DNA of 64,000 nucleotides from Ciona intestinalis. Taxonomy: Eukaryota; Chordata; Ascidiacea; Phlebobranchia; Cionidae. A model generated the notes under the pieces. That model saw nothing but the letters and a program-made list of their open reading frames with translations. It ran no database searches and had not been told where the DNA came from. Below, one piece after another: positions 43,997 to 53,161 of this stretch. Position 1 is the first letter of the stretch, and each line of letters opens with the position of its first letter. The position numbers and the translations under genes were made by a program. The stretch lies in contig NC_020179.2 of NCBI RefSeq assembly GCF_000224145.3, positions 4,249,417 to 4,313,416 of the forward strand, given 5' to 3'.

Positions 43997-46983
43997 CTAA
44001 AATTAAAAAAATACTCACTCACAATCAATCTTATATACGTGGTAACGCGTAAGTAGGTATGAGGTGTAGGAAACACTATTGGGTTATAGGTATAACGACT
44101 GTCGTTTCGTCACCATTAAAGGCTAGATAACTTACATTCATTTAACAGGGTAGTAAGCATGAGGTGTATCCATAATATTTGTCTGGTGTGTAAGAAAACG
44201 TGGGCATGTTTACAACGTATATGCAACAGACCAACACGCAACAAAACACAGAACTTACTCAATTCCTGTCTCCTGTTTCATCTTGTTTCCTTTTTTCTTC
44301 AGGAAACATCTGGATCTCTCCTCACCTGTCACGTGACAGCAAACGTCATCAACCACGTGACATCTCTCGTCTTGTGCAGCTTGCATCTGAAATTGATTGC
44401 AGATGCATTAATGCACATACCAATGTATAGAACGGCAAAGCACCTAACGCAATGGTTCGTGACTTTTTGATTATACCATTACGGTATGGTTTTTTATTTT
44501 ATGTTGTTTTCATGGGTTGTGGGTTAAATGGGTAGCTCATAGACTAAATCTCAGGTCCCATGGCATGCCTCTCACTGTAGGACCTCACCCATATAAAATA
44601 GAATGTGCATTTACAATGTTGGGGTAATGTGCCAACTCTGGTCTAAATCCCAGGTCCCATAGCATGCTTCAGGACCTCACCAATGTAGAATAGAATTTGC
44701 TGTCCGTATTCACATACAAATAGCTTAAGTATTATAACACATTTAATACGTTACACGTTACCTTCATCTGAAAACACGAGAGTCTGAAACGACCTGGTAA
44801 TCGACAGCAATAATCGCCATCTTTGCTTAATCCACTCAAATCTCTTCCGTTCCCGTTGATCTGGTTCATTGGTGTTTATATTAATCACTCTACGGTACAT
44901 ACGTGGTAGCTCGTATGCGTGCTTGAAGTGTATATGGGTCAGAACACACGTATTAAGGTGGCTGTACACAGTATCCGGCGTGCGAATTCGCTTGCGAAGT
45001 CGTATGCAAACCCGTGTCCAAGTTCCGCATGCGGCAGCGAAATCCGGACAAAACAGACAAAACGGAAGAATTCCGGATACTGTGTACAGCCACCTTAAGA
45101 CTTTCGTTTTCTTACCGTATCCACACTTGTCTCATCTATATCTAATATAGCTTGTTTAACACACCACCTGTCCACGTATGGCTGGGTCAATGCGCCACTG
45201 TAATAAAATACAAATAGCACGGTGGGGTAAGATGAATACAGTTAGCGCATAATATCTCTAACACATGGTTATGTTCTATTCTTGGTCCTACAGCGAGACC
45301 AGCTATGGGACCTGGCATTTTAGCCAGAGTTGGCCCATTATCCCAACATTGTATATGCACATTCTATTCTATATGGGTGAGGTTTTGCAGCATGACATGA
45401 TAAAGACTACAGTTGACACACAATATACTTTACTTACGTTTCTTCGTTGTTACTTTGCGTTCTTTCTATAGATCCCTCTGTCGTGACGTAATCATGATAT
45501 TGTTTGAAACAAAGATATCGTTGCGATGACAACGAATAACAACAAGGATGACGTCGATCTGGATCACGTGATACCTCGCCGTTGCAGAAAGTGTCAAGGG
45601 CAGAACGTCGCTGTGACGTCAGGAGTAAGTTGTTTTCGTCATAATGGTAGGGTGGGGGGAGATGGAACACCTTTTCATTCTATTTTCTTGTCGCATTTAG
45701 TAGTTTCAAAGAATTATGAAACCGTATCCGCACGACTCCCACAGACCGTTGTTAATTGTTTAAAACACAATCAGGATATTTGAATATTATGTGCTATAAG
45801 TGTCCCATCTTTCCCCACCCTACTATAGTTTATTTATAACAATCGGGATGTTTTGTTGTAATTAAATGTTAGAATTCGACAGTGAGCATGAGGTGTATAA
45901 ATAAACCATGTGTCTGGTGTATAAGAAGACGCCCATGTTATAACTCGACAGTGAGCATGAGGTGTATGAATACACCATGTGTGTCTGGTGTATAAGAAGA
46001 CACCTGTGTTATAACTTGACAGCGAGCATAAGCTACACACCAACCACTCACATTCCCATCCACACACGACCTTAACACCATCACATCAACATCCAACAAA
46101 CAACATGATCTCCTTGCGTTGTTGTATTCCAATGCAACTCCGTAACGTCTGATCAACCAATCAGGAAGCTCATTAGCGTCTCCTTGAACCTGGTTGGTTA
46201 ATTTAAATATAAAATCACTTTTTAGGATTTTTTTGCAGTAAGTCAATTTTGCAGTAAGTCAATAATCTTTTTTTCTTATTTTTAGACTTGCTGTTTGGTA
46301 AATGCATAATGGAAAAAATGTTACCAGAAATAAAGGGGGCAAACATTTGCGGTATGGCCGGTAGCAACAACGGAAGATTATAAAGTTTAATTCTTACATG
46401 TATTTTACGCTGTGGACGACAAACAAATTCTTTTCTATCTTCAGTACTTAGTGGGAGCGGGAATGGCGGAATATTGGGGGAAGCTGTAAATGAAACCAAT
46501 GCTTATAACATGTAGTGGTACCGGTGGTGGGTATAAGCTCAATTGACAACAAGAGTTACGAAAGGAAAACCAGTGTATCGTGAGTACAACATTTCTCTTA
46601 TTTTTTCTCAACCATAAACGTATTGTTTGGCGGCACAGGGGTTTCGGGTTCGAGGCTCGCGTGTGTCCTTGATCAAAACATTTAATAACAATTGCTTCAA
46701 TCCAGTGGTCACTAATGTGTTGTCCAAATTATCAGCCACAGAAAAAAAAAATTCACTCTTAAACTTACATACGTGGTAACTTGTAAGCGGGCATGAGGTG
46801 TATGAAACGGAACGCTTGTTATAACTATAATATATTACATTCAATCATTTATTTATAAAGGGTAAACTATAAGACACAAATGCCCACGATATTAGCATCA
46901 GTATTATAATTACCTGCTGTTGTGACTCTAGTATCCACAAGACAGTAGCCAAACATAGACAGCAATATAAACCAAAGCTTCAT
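43534..46983 (-). CDS. Secreted ECM1-like protein with four C...CC...C modules
   Basis: Eight exons (46983-46914, 46483-46398, 46189-46052, 45610-45438, 45197-45116, 44860-44762, 44386-44259, 43996-43534) join without a phase error into 412 residues. A signal peptide (KLWFILLSMFGYCLV) opens the protein. Cysteines form four modules of one Cys, then CC, then Cys: C45/CC81-82/C94, C107/CC121-122/C132, C168/CC201-202/C212 and C225/CC232-233/C243. The CC-to-C spacing is 11, 9, 9, 9, and three end in CF. Vertebrate ECM1, an albumin-like extracellular matrix protein, is described by CC-(X7-10)-C repeats; FCNGEVSRDPDRRHPCC followed by RYLCF resembles it closely. Residues 260-412 are a highly acidic Glu/Asp/Asn tail, absent from ECM1 as I know it, ending in basic KHRRLKPKVRSK. 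Function in Ciona is unknown. Confidence 0.72.
44259..44386 (-). CDS. ECM1-like exon 7 (module 4)
   Basis: Acceptor CAATTTCAG, 42 codons with ERCHVVDDVCCHV and RSRCFLKKKG; donor GA|GTAAGT in phase 2. Confidence 0.72.
44762..44860 (-). CDS. ECM1-like exon 6 (module 3, second half)
   Basis: 33 codons in phase 0 with GDYCCRLPGRFRLSCF. The acceptor has a poor pyrimidine tract, but the frame and Cys spacing fit. A second open frame here breaks the downstream phase. Confidence 0.62.
44952..45098. mobile_element. TTAA-flanked ~145-bp MITE
   Basis: Perfect ends AAGGTGGCTGTACACAGTAT and ATACTGTGTACAGCCACCTT inside TTAA on both sides. TTAA is the target of piggyBac-type transposases (inference on source). 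Lies in an ECM1-like intron. Confidence 0.88.
45116..45197 (-). CDS. ECM1-like exon 5 (module 3, first half)
   Basis: Acceptor TTTTATTACAG; one base completes Thr156, then 27 codons with VDRWCVKQAILDI; ACG|GTAAGA donor. A TTAA-flanked MITE starts 18 bases beyond the donor. Confidence 0.7.
45438..45610 (-). CDS. ECM1-like exon 4 (module 2)
   Basis: The clearest module (DTFCNGEV, HPCC, RYLCFKQY); donor AC|GTAAGT leaves phase 2. A MITE lies about 34 bases upstream of its acceptor. Confidence 0.75.
45644..45829 (+). mobile_element. TA-MITE copy in an ECM1-like intron
   Basis: Between ECM1-like exons 3 and 4, about 34 bases upstream of the exon 4 acceptor. Confidence 0.85.
45870..46035. repeat. 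~71-bp minisatellite in an ECM1-like intron
   Basis: About two and a half units, inverted relative to 42085, ending near the exon 3 donor at 46051. Confidence 0.88.
46052..46189 (-). CDS. ECM1-like exon 3 (module 1)
   Basis: 46 codons, DWLIRRYGVALEYNNARR then SCC and C94; donor AAT|GTGAGT. Confidence 0.72.
46398..46483 (-). CDS. ECM1-like exon 2
   Basis: Acceptor TTTCATTTACAG; Pro-rich start, then EDRKEFVCRPQRKIH with Cys45; CAT|GTAAGA donor. Confidence 0.68.
46615..46830 (+). mobile_element. tRNA-derived SINE copy in ECM1-like intron 1
   Basis: TTTCGGGTTCGAGGCTCG head (B box), CAATTGCTTCAATCCAGTGG body, TACGTGGTAACTTGTAAGCG tail. Confidence 0.72.
46914..46983 (-). CDS. ECM1-like exon 1 (signal peptide)
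   Basis: ATG at 46983, 23 codons plus one base, GCAG|GTAATT donor. Confidence 0.7.
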
Positions 46984-47189
46984 ATTCGTTCAATTAAAAG
47001 CTTTGTCATCACATGCTATCTGCTATCTGGCTGTTTATGTAAAGTATTCACATTAGAGTTTAAACTAGAGAAATCGTTTTAAACAAAGATAGAATAACAC
47101 ATCGTACATTTATATAACAACGTATTGTAAGGTATCTGGTGCTACGAAAATGTAAAAAATCAAGTCCAACCAACTGTATAATATCAGGT

Positions 47190-47390
47190 ATATAGTAGGG
47201 TGGGGGAGACGGAACACCTTTAGCACGTAATATTTAAATATCCTGATCGTGTTTTAAACAATTAACAACAGTCTATAGGAGTCGTGAGGATATGGTTTCA
47301 TAATTCTTTGAACGTTCTTTGTTTACTACTAAATAAGGCTAGAAAATAGATTAAAAAAAGGGTTCCATCTCCCTTCACCCTACTATATAT
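47190..47390 (-). mobile_element. TA-MITE copy
   Basis: Full length. Confidence 0.85.
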
Positions 47391-48370
47391 TTTAAACACT
47401 TTAGGCTAACCTCATTGTATGACAGACTAAACTTCGGTACAATAATGCTTACGTTTTCCCGCTATTATGAATAGTAGTTTCAAAAAGTAAACTTGATATT
47501 TAGCGCTAACACTGAACCTCGCATATAAGCTTCATATCAAGTCGCATATATAACTTATAATGCGGCCAATGACGGTTACGTACTTTTAAGGGTTGTAATT
47601 ATAAACCTTTAGTAGCGGATACCAAACCACAATGGTATCCACCATATAACTAACCTAATACTGGTAAGGACTGTATTTGTTTTCCTGTAAAACTGACCAG
47701 ACCTTTATACCGAACTTAATATTTGGCTTCACGCTGCATTTAAAAAACTTGTAGTTTGCACATTAAGTAACAAACGTTACCATACGTTAGAACCTGATTA
47801 TTGCGGGCGACACCATTTTCACATTACACCAGTACAGATTACGTGTTTTAAATCTTTAAAAGCCGCCCTACGCTACACTGGCTACAGTAGTGACAACGTA
47901 TTTACAAGACGCATGCCACACGCATTATATCAATCAAGTCAAGAGAAATTACTCTCCTACTATAGAGCAATTGAGCGATTTTTTTAAACACGAATGCTTG
48001 TCGAAACTAGTTTGTATTTTTATATTGCCAGCTGTAAGGGTGAGAAACTGTTTCTAGAACTTTCTCAAACGCTTTAATCTCCCTGCATTGATTCCTTTGC
48101 ACCTGCCTATTAAGCTAGGGTTCAAGTAAATGGAGGTTCGTGTACATTGCTTCCTATTTCTATTCATAGGACAGGAAGTCGTATTTGAGTATTGACACTT
48201 TCGCTTTAAAATCCTGGCCCAGAGCCTGTAACGTCCGGGTTGCCGTAAAAGTGATGTAGGCCCGTTATACCTGTTCAATTATATCACCGAATATAAAAGC
48301 ATTTAATAAGTTATAGTGCGGGTATTCGGTTTGATACACCTCGTCCCCGCTTAGTAGTTACAACATATTA

Positions 48371-48567
48371 CTGTAGGGTGGGGGAAGATGGGACAACTTT
48401 TAGCTCTATTTTCTCGTCCCATTTAGTAGTAAACAAGAAACATTTAAAGATTTATAAAATTATATCCTTACGACTCCCATGGACCGTTGTTAATTGCTTA
48501 AAACACGATCAGGATCTTTGGATATTATGTGCTAAAGGTGTTCCATCTTCCCCCACCCTACATATAT
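48371..48567 (+). mobile_element. TA-MITE copy
   Basis: Full length. Confidence 0.85.
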
Positions 48568-49633
48568 TACTTTGTGATATTTTGTTGCTATGGCAGACGA
48601 AAAATAAGCCACAAAAACGACAGTCATTAAATCATCCTACGACTAAGATATTCGGAAAATAATCGAAAACATTCAACGTTCATTACTCTTACACAAAAAA
48701 GGAAAATATACATTCATATTGAATAGCGTTTGCTTAGTAAATATGTGGAGCGTGTGTCCATTTTACTAAAGCAAATATTAATGTAATGATCCTCCAGATT
48801 ATTAGTTCATTCCTATACAAGTAATCTATACTTTGAAACTAAGGGAGTTTCACTTTAGTTTATGCCAACCTTAAATTTCCAGCAATTAAAACCCTGAACC
48901 GCCGACATTAAATTTGTCACATAAAATCTCTCGAAACTGCAACATAATTTATTGCAATCTGAGTTAAAATTGTCTCCCAACCACCAGAACGGCGTTCCAG
49001 TAACTTTATCCGAGGCGATCTAAATAAATCTTTAAATATATAAAGACTCTATATTCTATACGTTCTAGTAGGTTACGTTTAAAAAAGTCAACTGCTTCCT
49101 ATAATTGTGCCCTATAAACGAACATACAGGTGACCGCTATACTTCGAAACTAACAAACCTAAACTTTAGGCATGACGTGCAAACGGTATCCATCTTACCC
49201 CACAACACTATATACTTTAGGGCCCATACTGCCATATAAACGAACACAACTGTTAATGCTTAGCCCATGTATAATTCAGCGATAGCCTCCCCATGACCAG
49301 GACACCAACATAGGTTAGCAAACATCTTATAGTTCTGTTTATTTTGGTCGCTGACCTAAATTCCCATGTGTGGTTACGTACGTACATCCTTCGCTGAGGT
49401 TTTAATATAAGCAGAGTCGTTTCTAATTAGATTACATATAGCTCAGTGGATCGTCTTATACCACTAACATAACCATGATACTCATTTATTGGGAAATAAC
49501 TTAATTTAAGTGGTATTAACATTATACCGAGTAAAATGCCTAACAGAATAATATTGCGTATCCACCTGAATGTTACGGCATATTGGTCAGTAAGGCCCTG
49601 TTAAGCAGTACCAACATTCCTACAGGAAAACAT

Positions 49634-49769
49634 ATAAAGTAGGGTGGGGGGAAATGGGACACGGAGTCGTAAGGATATACGGTTTTATAATTTCTTAAAT
49701 GTTTTTGTTTACTACCAAATGGGACGGGAAAAATGAATGAAAAGGCGTCCCATCTTCCCCTAACCTATA
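49634..49769 (-). mobile_element. TA-MITE copy, internally deleted
   Basis: Both ends present, about 60 internal bases missing. Confidence 0.78.
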
Positions 49770-49867
49770 AACTCAATACGCCATATATACCACTGTACGC
49801 CATACGGTTTTAAAATGGGACACATCATAAAACACCATCAAATTGTGTATAAGTTACTAAGGCCATT

Positions 49868-49957
49868 GTTAATTGGTTAAAATACGGTTAGGATATTTGG
49901 ATATTTGGATATTATGTGCTAAAGGTGTTCCATCTCCTCCCACCCTACTATATTGTG
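49868..49957 (+). mobile_element. TA-MITE fragment
   Basis: Right half only, with a small TTTGGATA duplication. Confidence 0.75.
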
Positions 49958-50468
49958 TATTGGTAATTTACATTTCAAAGAACTATAGGAAATGTATTTC
50001 ACTCCTGCTTTCTCATGCCACTGTCATATTAACCACGAATGCATGTTGTAGCATACATGTAACATACATGCATACGTATACTCCTATCGATAAATGAGAT
50101 TACCATGTATTACTATACATCATTAAGCATTACTTTGTATATTAGAGTTGTATAGATATGCTGTGTTTGTAGCTTGTTTAGTAAAACGAAACTTGCTTTG
50201 TTACTTTTAACGTTCAGGAATGAAGTTAAACACGTTTATTTAACTAGGAAGTATTCTATTGCAAAAAACTAAGGTTTTCGTAGTGTTTTCGCCTAAAATT
50301 GAGTGAAAATTGATTACAGAAAATTAATTACCAACATTTAGCGGAGAGGAAATGTATTTCGTTTAATAAAATCGCTTATGTTACTTAGTATAGCATGAAT
50401 ATCGTTAATTGAAAACAAAGTTGGAATATGTTTTGTGCTGTGCAGTTGTAGATACACCAGTAGTAACC

Positions 50469-50545
50469 ATGTACGTGGCAAAAGTTGCGATTCTACTTGT
50501 AATTGCTTTAGTTAGTAAAGCGATGGTGCTTAACAGATTTGACAT
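50469..50545 (+). CDS. Repeat protein exon 1 (signal peptide)
   Basis: ATG at 50469; 25 codons plus two bases; AT|GTAAGT donor. Confidence 0.68.
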
Positions 50546-52492
50546 GTAAGTGTCCGGTATATATTAATATAGTAAAAAACTAATGGTCTAGTGGCGCGTG
50601 TATTGTAGGTCTCAATCGTGAGCATGGTAATTGACTACGTTCAAGTAGTTTATATTATTATACCTTACAAATCTTCGATATGAATGAATGTAACTTACTT
50701 AATCCTCACGTGGCCGGAAAACGACAGTCGTTATCATCACACGGGTGTTCATATACACCTCGTGCCAGCTTACGAGTTACCATGTATGTTACTTTGTGGG
50801 TGATTCTTTATTTTTATTTTTTTGTATAGCTGATAATTTGGACAACCGATTAGTGACCACTGGGTTGGAGCAGTTGTCTTTAAGTGTCTTGCCCACATAC
50901 GCCCACAATGGTAGCATATGTAGGTCGTTGGACACAAGATGGATACCAGTAGAACACAATATCCCATGTACACAACAAATGAGACGATAAATAAGGCATT
51001 AAAGTATCTTACCTAAACCTTTTATAATTCAATGCTTCATATTAGTTAGACTGCAAAGTTAATTATTTATGTATTTTTAACAACGGTCTATGAAGTCGTG
51101 AAGACACGGTTTTATATTTTTTTGAATGTTCTTCGTTTACTACCAAATGGGAAAAAAAAAAGAAAATGAAAAGGTGTCCCGTCCTCCCCCACCATACTAC
51201 TTACCTAAACATAGTCTTGTGCTTCGTATATATTGGTTAGGTTGCTCACTTAATTACTTATACTGATCCCACCTTTACAGATCTACTTTGTTGGACGTGG
51301 ATGAAGCATTGATTGACAGGTGAAAGCCACACATTTTCGTTGGTACATGTCTTTATATAGTTTTACCAATGGCGTTTTAACAACTGTCGTTTTACTGCCA
51401 ACTCCCGTTTTTATTGTTTTAAATAATTTGATCTAACCCACTTTGCTGTTGATTTCCTTCTCTCTTGTTTTGTATATAGTGATTGTAATTCGTGAAGTAA
51501 ATCTTCGTCCTAAATTCCAGATCCGTTGAAATGAGTAACTACGAATACCAGGAAGCGCAAGACGAGGTTCATCTTTTTATGAACAAAGTAATAATTAAGG
51601 GTATTCACGGGAGTATGTTTGACGTCAGTGGTGATGGAAGCGGTGACGTCAGTGGTGATGAAAGCGATGACGTCAGTGGGGATGAAAGCGGTGACGTCAG
51701 TGGAGATGGAAGTGGTGACGTCAGTGGAGATGGAAGCGGTGACGTCAGTGGAGATGGAAGTGGTGACGTCAGTGGGGATGGAAATGGTGACATCAGTGGA
51801 TATGGTAGCGGTGACGTCAGTGGAGATGGAAGCGGTGACGTCAGTGGAGATGGAAGCGGTGACGTCAGTGGAGATGGAAGCGGTGACGTCAGTGGAGATG
51901 GTAGCGGTGACGTCAGTGGAAATGGAAGCGGTGACGTCAGTGGATATGGAAGCGGTGACGTCAGTGGAGATGGTAGCGGTGACGTCAGTGGTGATGGGAG
52001 CGGTGACGTCAGTGGAGATGGGAGCGGTGACGTCAGTGGAGATGGAAGTGGTGACGTCAGTGGAGATGGAAGTGGTGACTTCACAAAAATCAAGTTTGAA
52101 ACGGGTTTTTACAGGTATGTGTACTTGGAGGTTTTTTCAATATTTCTTTTTTTTACCTTTTCTTTTTAGCGCTGCCTCATCGGAGTTACCACTTAGTTTA
52201 AACCAAAGAAACAAGTATAAGGTATCGCTTTAATTAATATTTACTATTAATTAATTAAAAACTTTTATCTTAAACCTACTATATGGCCCAACTTTTCAAT
52301 GTGTGTTTTTGGTCTTATATATAATCAACAGCATACAAACCAATACAGTAAATTTTGTTCTTCGGTTCTATATGGTAAGGTTTATTATTACGACGTAGAT
52401 ATGCTGTTATTTCTAAAAGAGTAATTACAGATTCTAATTCCCCGTTTTCTTTTCAGGAAATTAAGAAGTTCATCAGAGGATTAGATCTTTAA
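50469..52492 (+). CDS. Secreted acidic octapeptide-repeat protein, 5 exons, no known family
   Basis: Exons 50469-50545, 51281-51319, 51521-52114, 52170-52221 and 52457-52492 join in matching phases (2, 2, 2, 0) into 265 residues. Residues 1-18 are a signal peptide ([15 protein letters not shown]). A short unique part follows ([24 protein letters not shown]). Residues 73-224 are 19 units of DVSGDGSG with a few changes (DESD, GYGSG, GNGSG). A conserved-looking tail has [12 protein letters not shown] and [14 protein letters not shown]. Asp/Ser/Gly repeats recall secreted, calcium-binding or Ser-phosphorylated matrix proteins, but that is only analogy. Each repeat is 24 bases and includes GTGACGTCAGTGG. 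Confidence 0.72.
50690..50945 (-). mobile_element. tRNA-derived SINE copy
   Basis: On the minus strand a tRNA-like head region is followed by a body with ACAACTGCTCCAACCCAGTG and a tail with GGTAACTCGTAAGC and GTAAGTTACATTCATTCAT. Its head lacks the B box seen in the copy at 37962. Confidence 0.7.
51068..51202 (-). mobile_element. TA-MITE fragment in repeat-protein intron 1
   Basis: Left end missing; ends about 80 bases before exon 2 of the secreted repeat protein. Confidence 0.75.
51281..51319 (+). CDS. Repeat protein exon 2 (39 bases)
   Basis: Acceptor CCCACCTTTACAG, donor AG|GTGAAA; codes [12 protein letters not shown] with split codons on both sides. Confidence 0.6.
51521..52114 (+). 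CDS. Repeat protein exon 3 (all 19 repeats)
   Basis: Acceptor AAATTCCAG, donor ACAG|GTATGT. The repeat block does not disturb the frame. Confidence 0.78.
51621..52076 (+). repeat. 24-bp coding tandem repeat, 19 units
   Basis: 456 bases of GACGTCAGTGGAGATGGAAG-type units, all exactly 24 bases long. Substitutions avoid stops and keep D-V-S-G. Confidence 0.95.
52170..52221 (+). CDS. Repeat protein exon 4
   Basis: Acceptor TTTTCTTTTTAG, donor AAG|GTATCG; codes [17 protein letters not shown]. Confidence 0.68.
52457..52492 (+). CDS. Repeat protein exon 5 (stop)
   Basis: Acceptor TTTTCTTTTCAG; codes [11 protein letters not shown] then TAA. Confidence 0.68.
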   Translation, partial: EIKKFIRGLDL

Positions 52493-52669
52493 ATACACAA
52501 CTGTTTATAAGGCGACATCGTATAGTAATATAAGTGATTAGTATTTAGCAAATATACCGTTTATTAGTAACTGTTATACTAAAAAAATGTGTTTTTGATT
52601 TTATGCAGTAATGTATAGCATGTTATACGGTCGTATGACACAGTTGGTTATAGCCAGAGTCGCCGGCTC

Positions 52670-52860
52670 TGGTTATAGCGCGTCTGCCTGTAACCCAGAG
52701 GTAACGGATTCAAGGCTCGTTGCTGCTATCATTGTGGTCGTATGTGCCCTTGGCAAGACAATCAATGTCAATTGCTACAACCCAGAAGTCACTGATGGGT
52801 TGTCTAAAGTGTTACGTGCTTCGCCGTACGATCTTAAAAGTTACAATACAAGAATTGTAC
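52670..52860 (+). mobile_element. tRNA-derived SINE copy
   Basis: GGTTATAGCGCGTCTGCC and GGATTCAAGGCTCG stand for A and B boxes; the body follows, the tail is short. Lies between the repeat-protein and MARCH-like genes. Confidence 0.72.
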
Positions 52861-53107
52861 TTTTAAACTAAATATGTTCAAAACATTGGCAAGAAAAACA
52901 CAATTAACAGTACACTAAAAAAATAGGCTCCAATGTTAACTTAAATGCTAATGGATCGTATTTCCTTATTTCGGCACCCCAAATAAAAACGCACCGCGAT
53001 ACTTCTGTGTTTACGATGTTTTGCATGGTCGAACAGTTGCTACGTCCCTGGGACGCCACTTATAATTAAAGTTCGTACATGCGCCTGTTCTTGTTATAAT
53101 TAAAATC

Positions 53108-53161
53108 ATGGCTTCTTTTGGGAATAAAAAATCAGTTAGAAAGAAAACTACAAAAAATAAG
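53108..53161 (+). CDS. MARCH-like exon 1
   Basis: ATG at 53108; 18 codons of mostly basic residues (KKSVRKKTTKNK); AAG|GTAATT donor. Confidence 0.72.

Larger units (their letters stand above)
46984..50468. other. Intergenic interval between divergent genes
   Basis: Separates the minus-strand ECM1-like gene from the plus-strand repeat-protein gene, so it holds both promoters. It contains MITE copies at 47190, 48371, 49634 and 49868. I see no exon; the frame at 48054-48278 is unsupported. Confidence 0.5.

Noticed and set aside
51605..52093. 162-codon antisense frame of SPLTSPLP repeats
   Set aside because: Shadow of the 24-bp coding repeat; the plus-strand exon has splice sites, a signal peptide exon and a stop exon.
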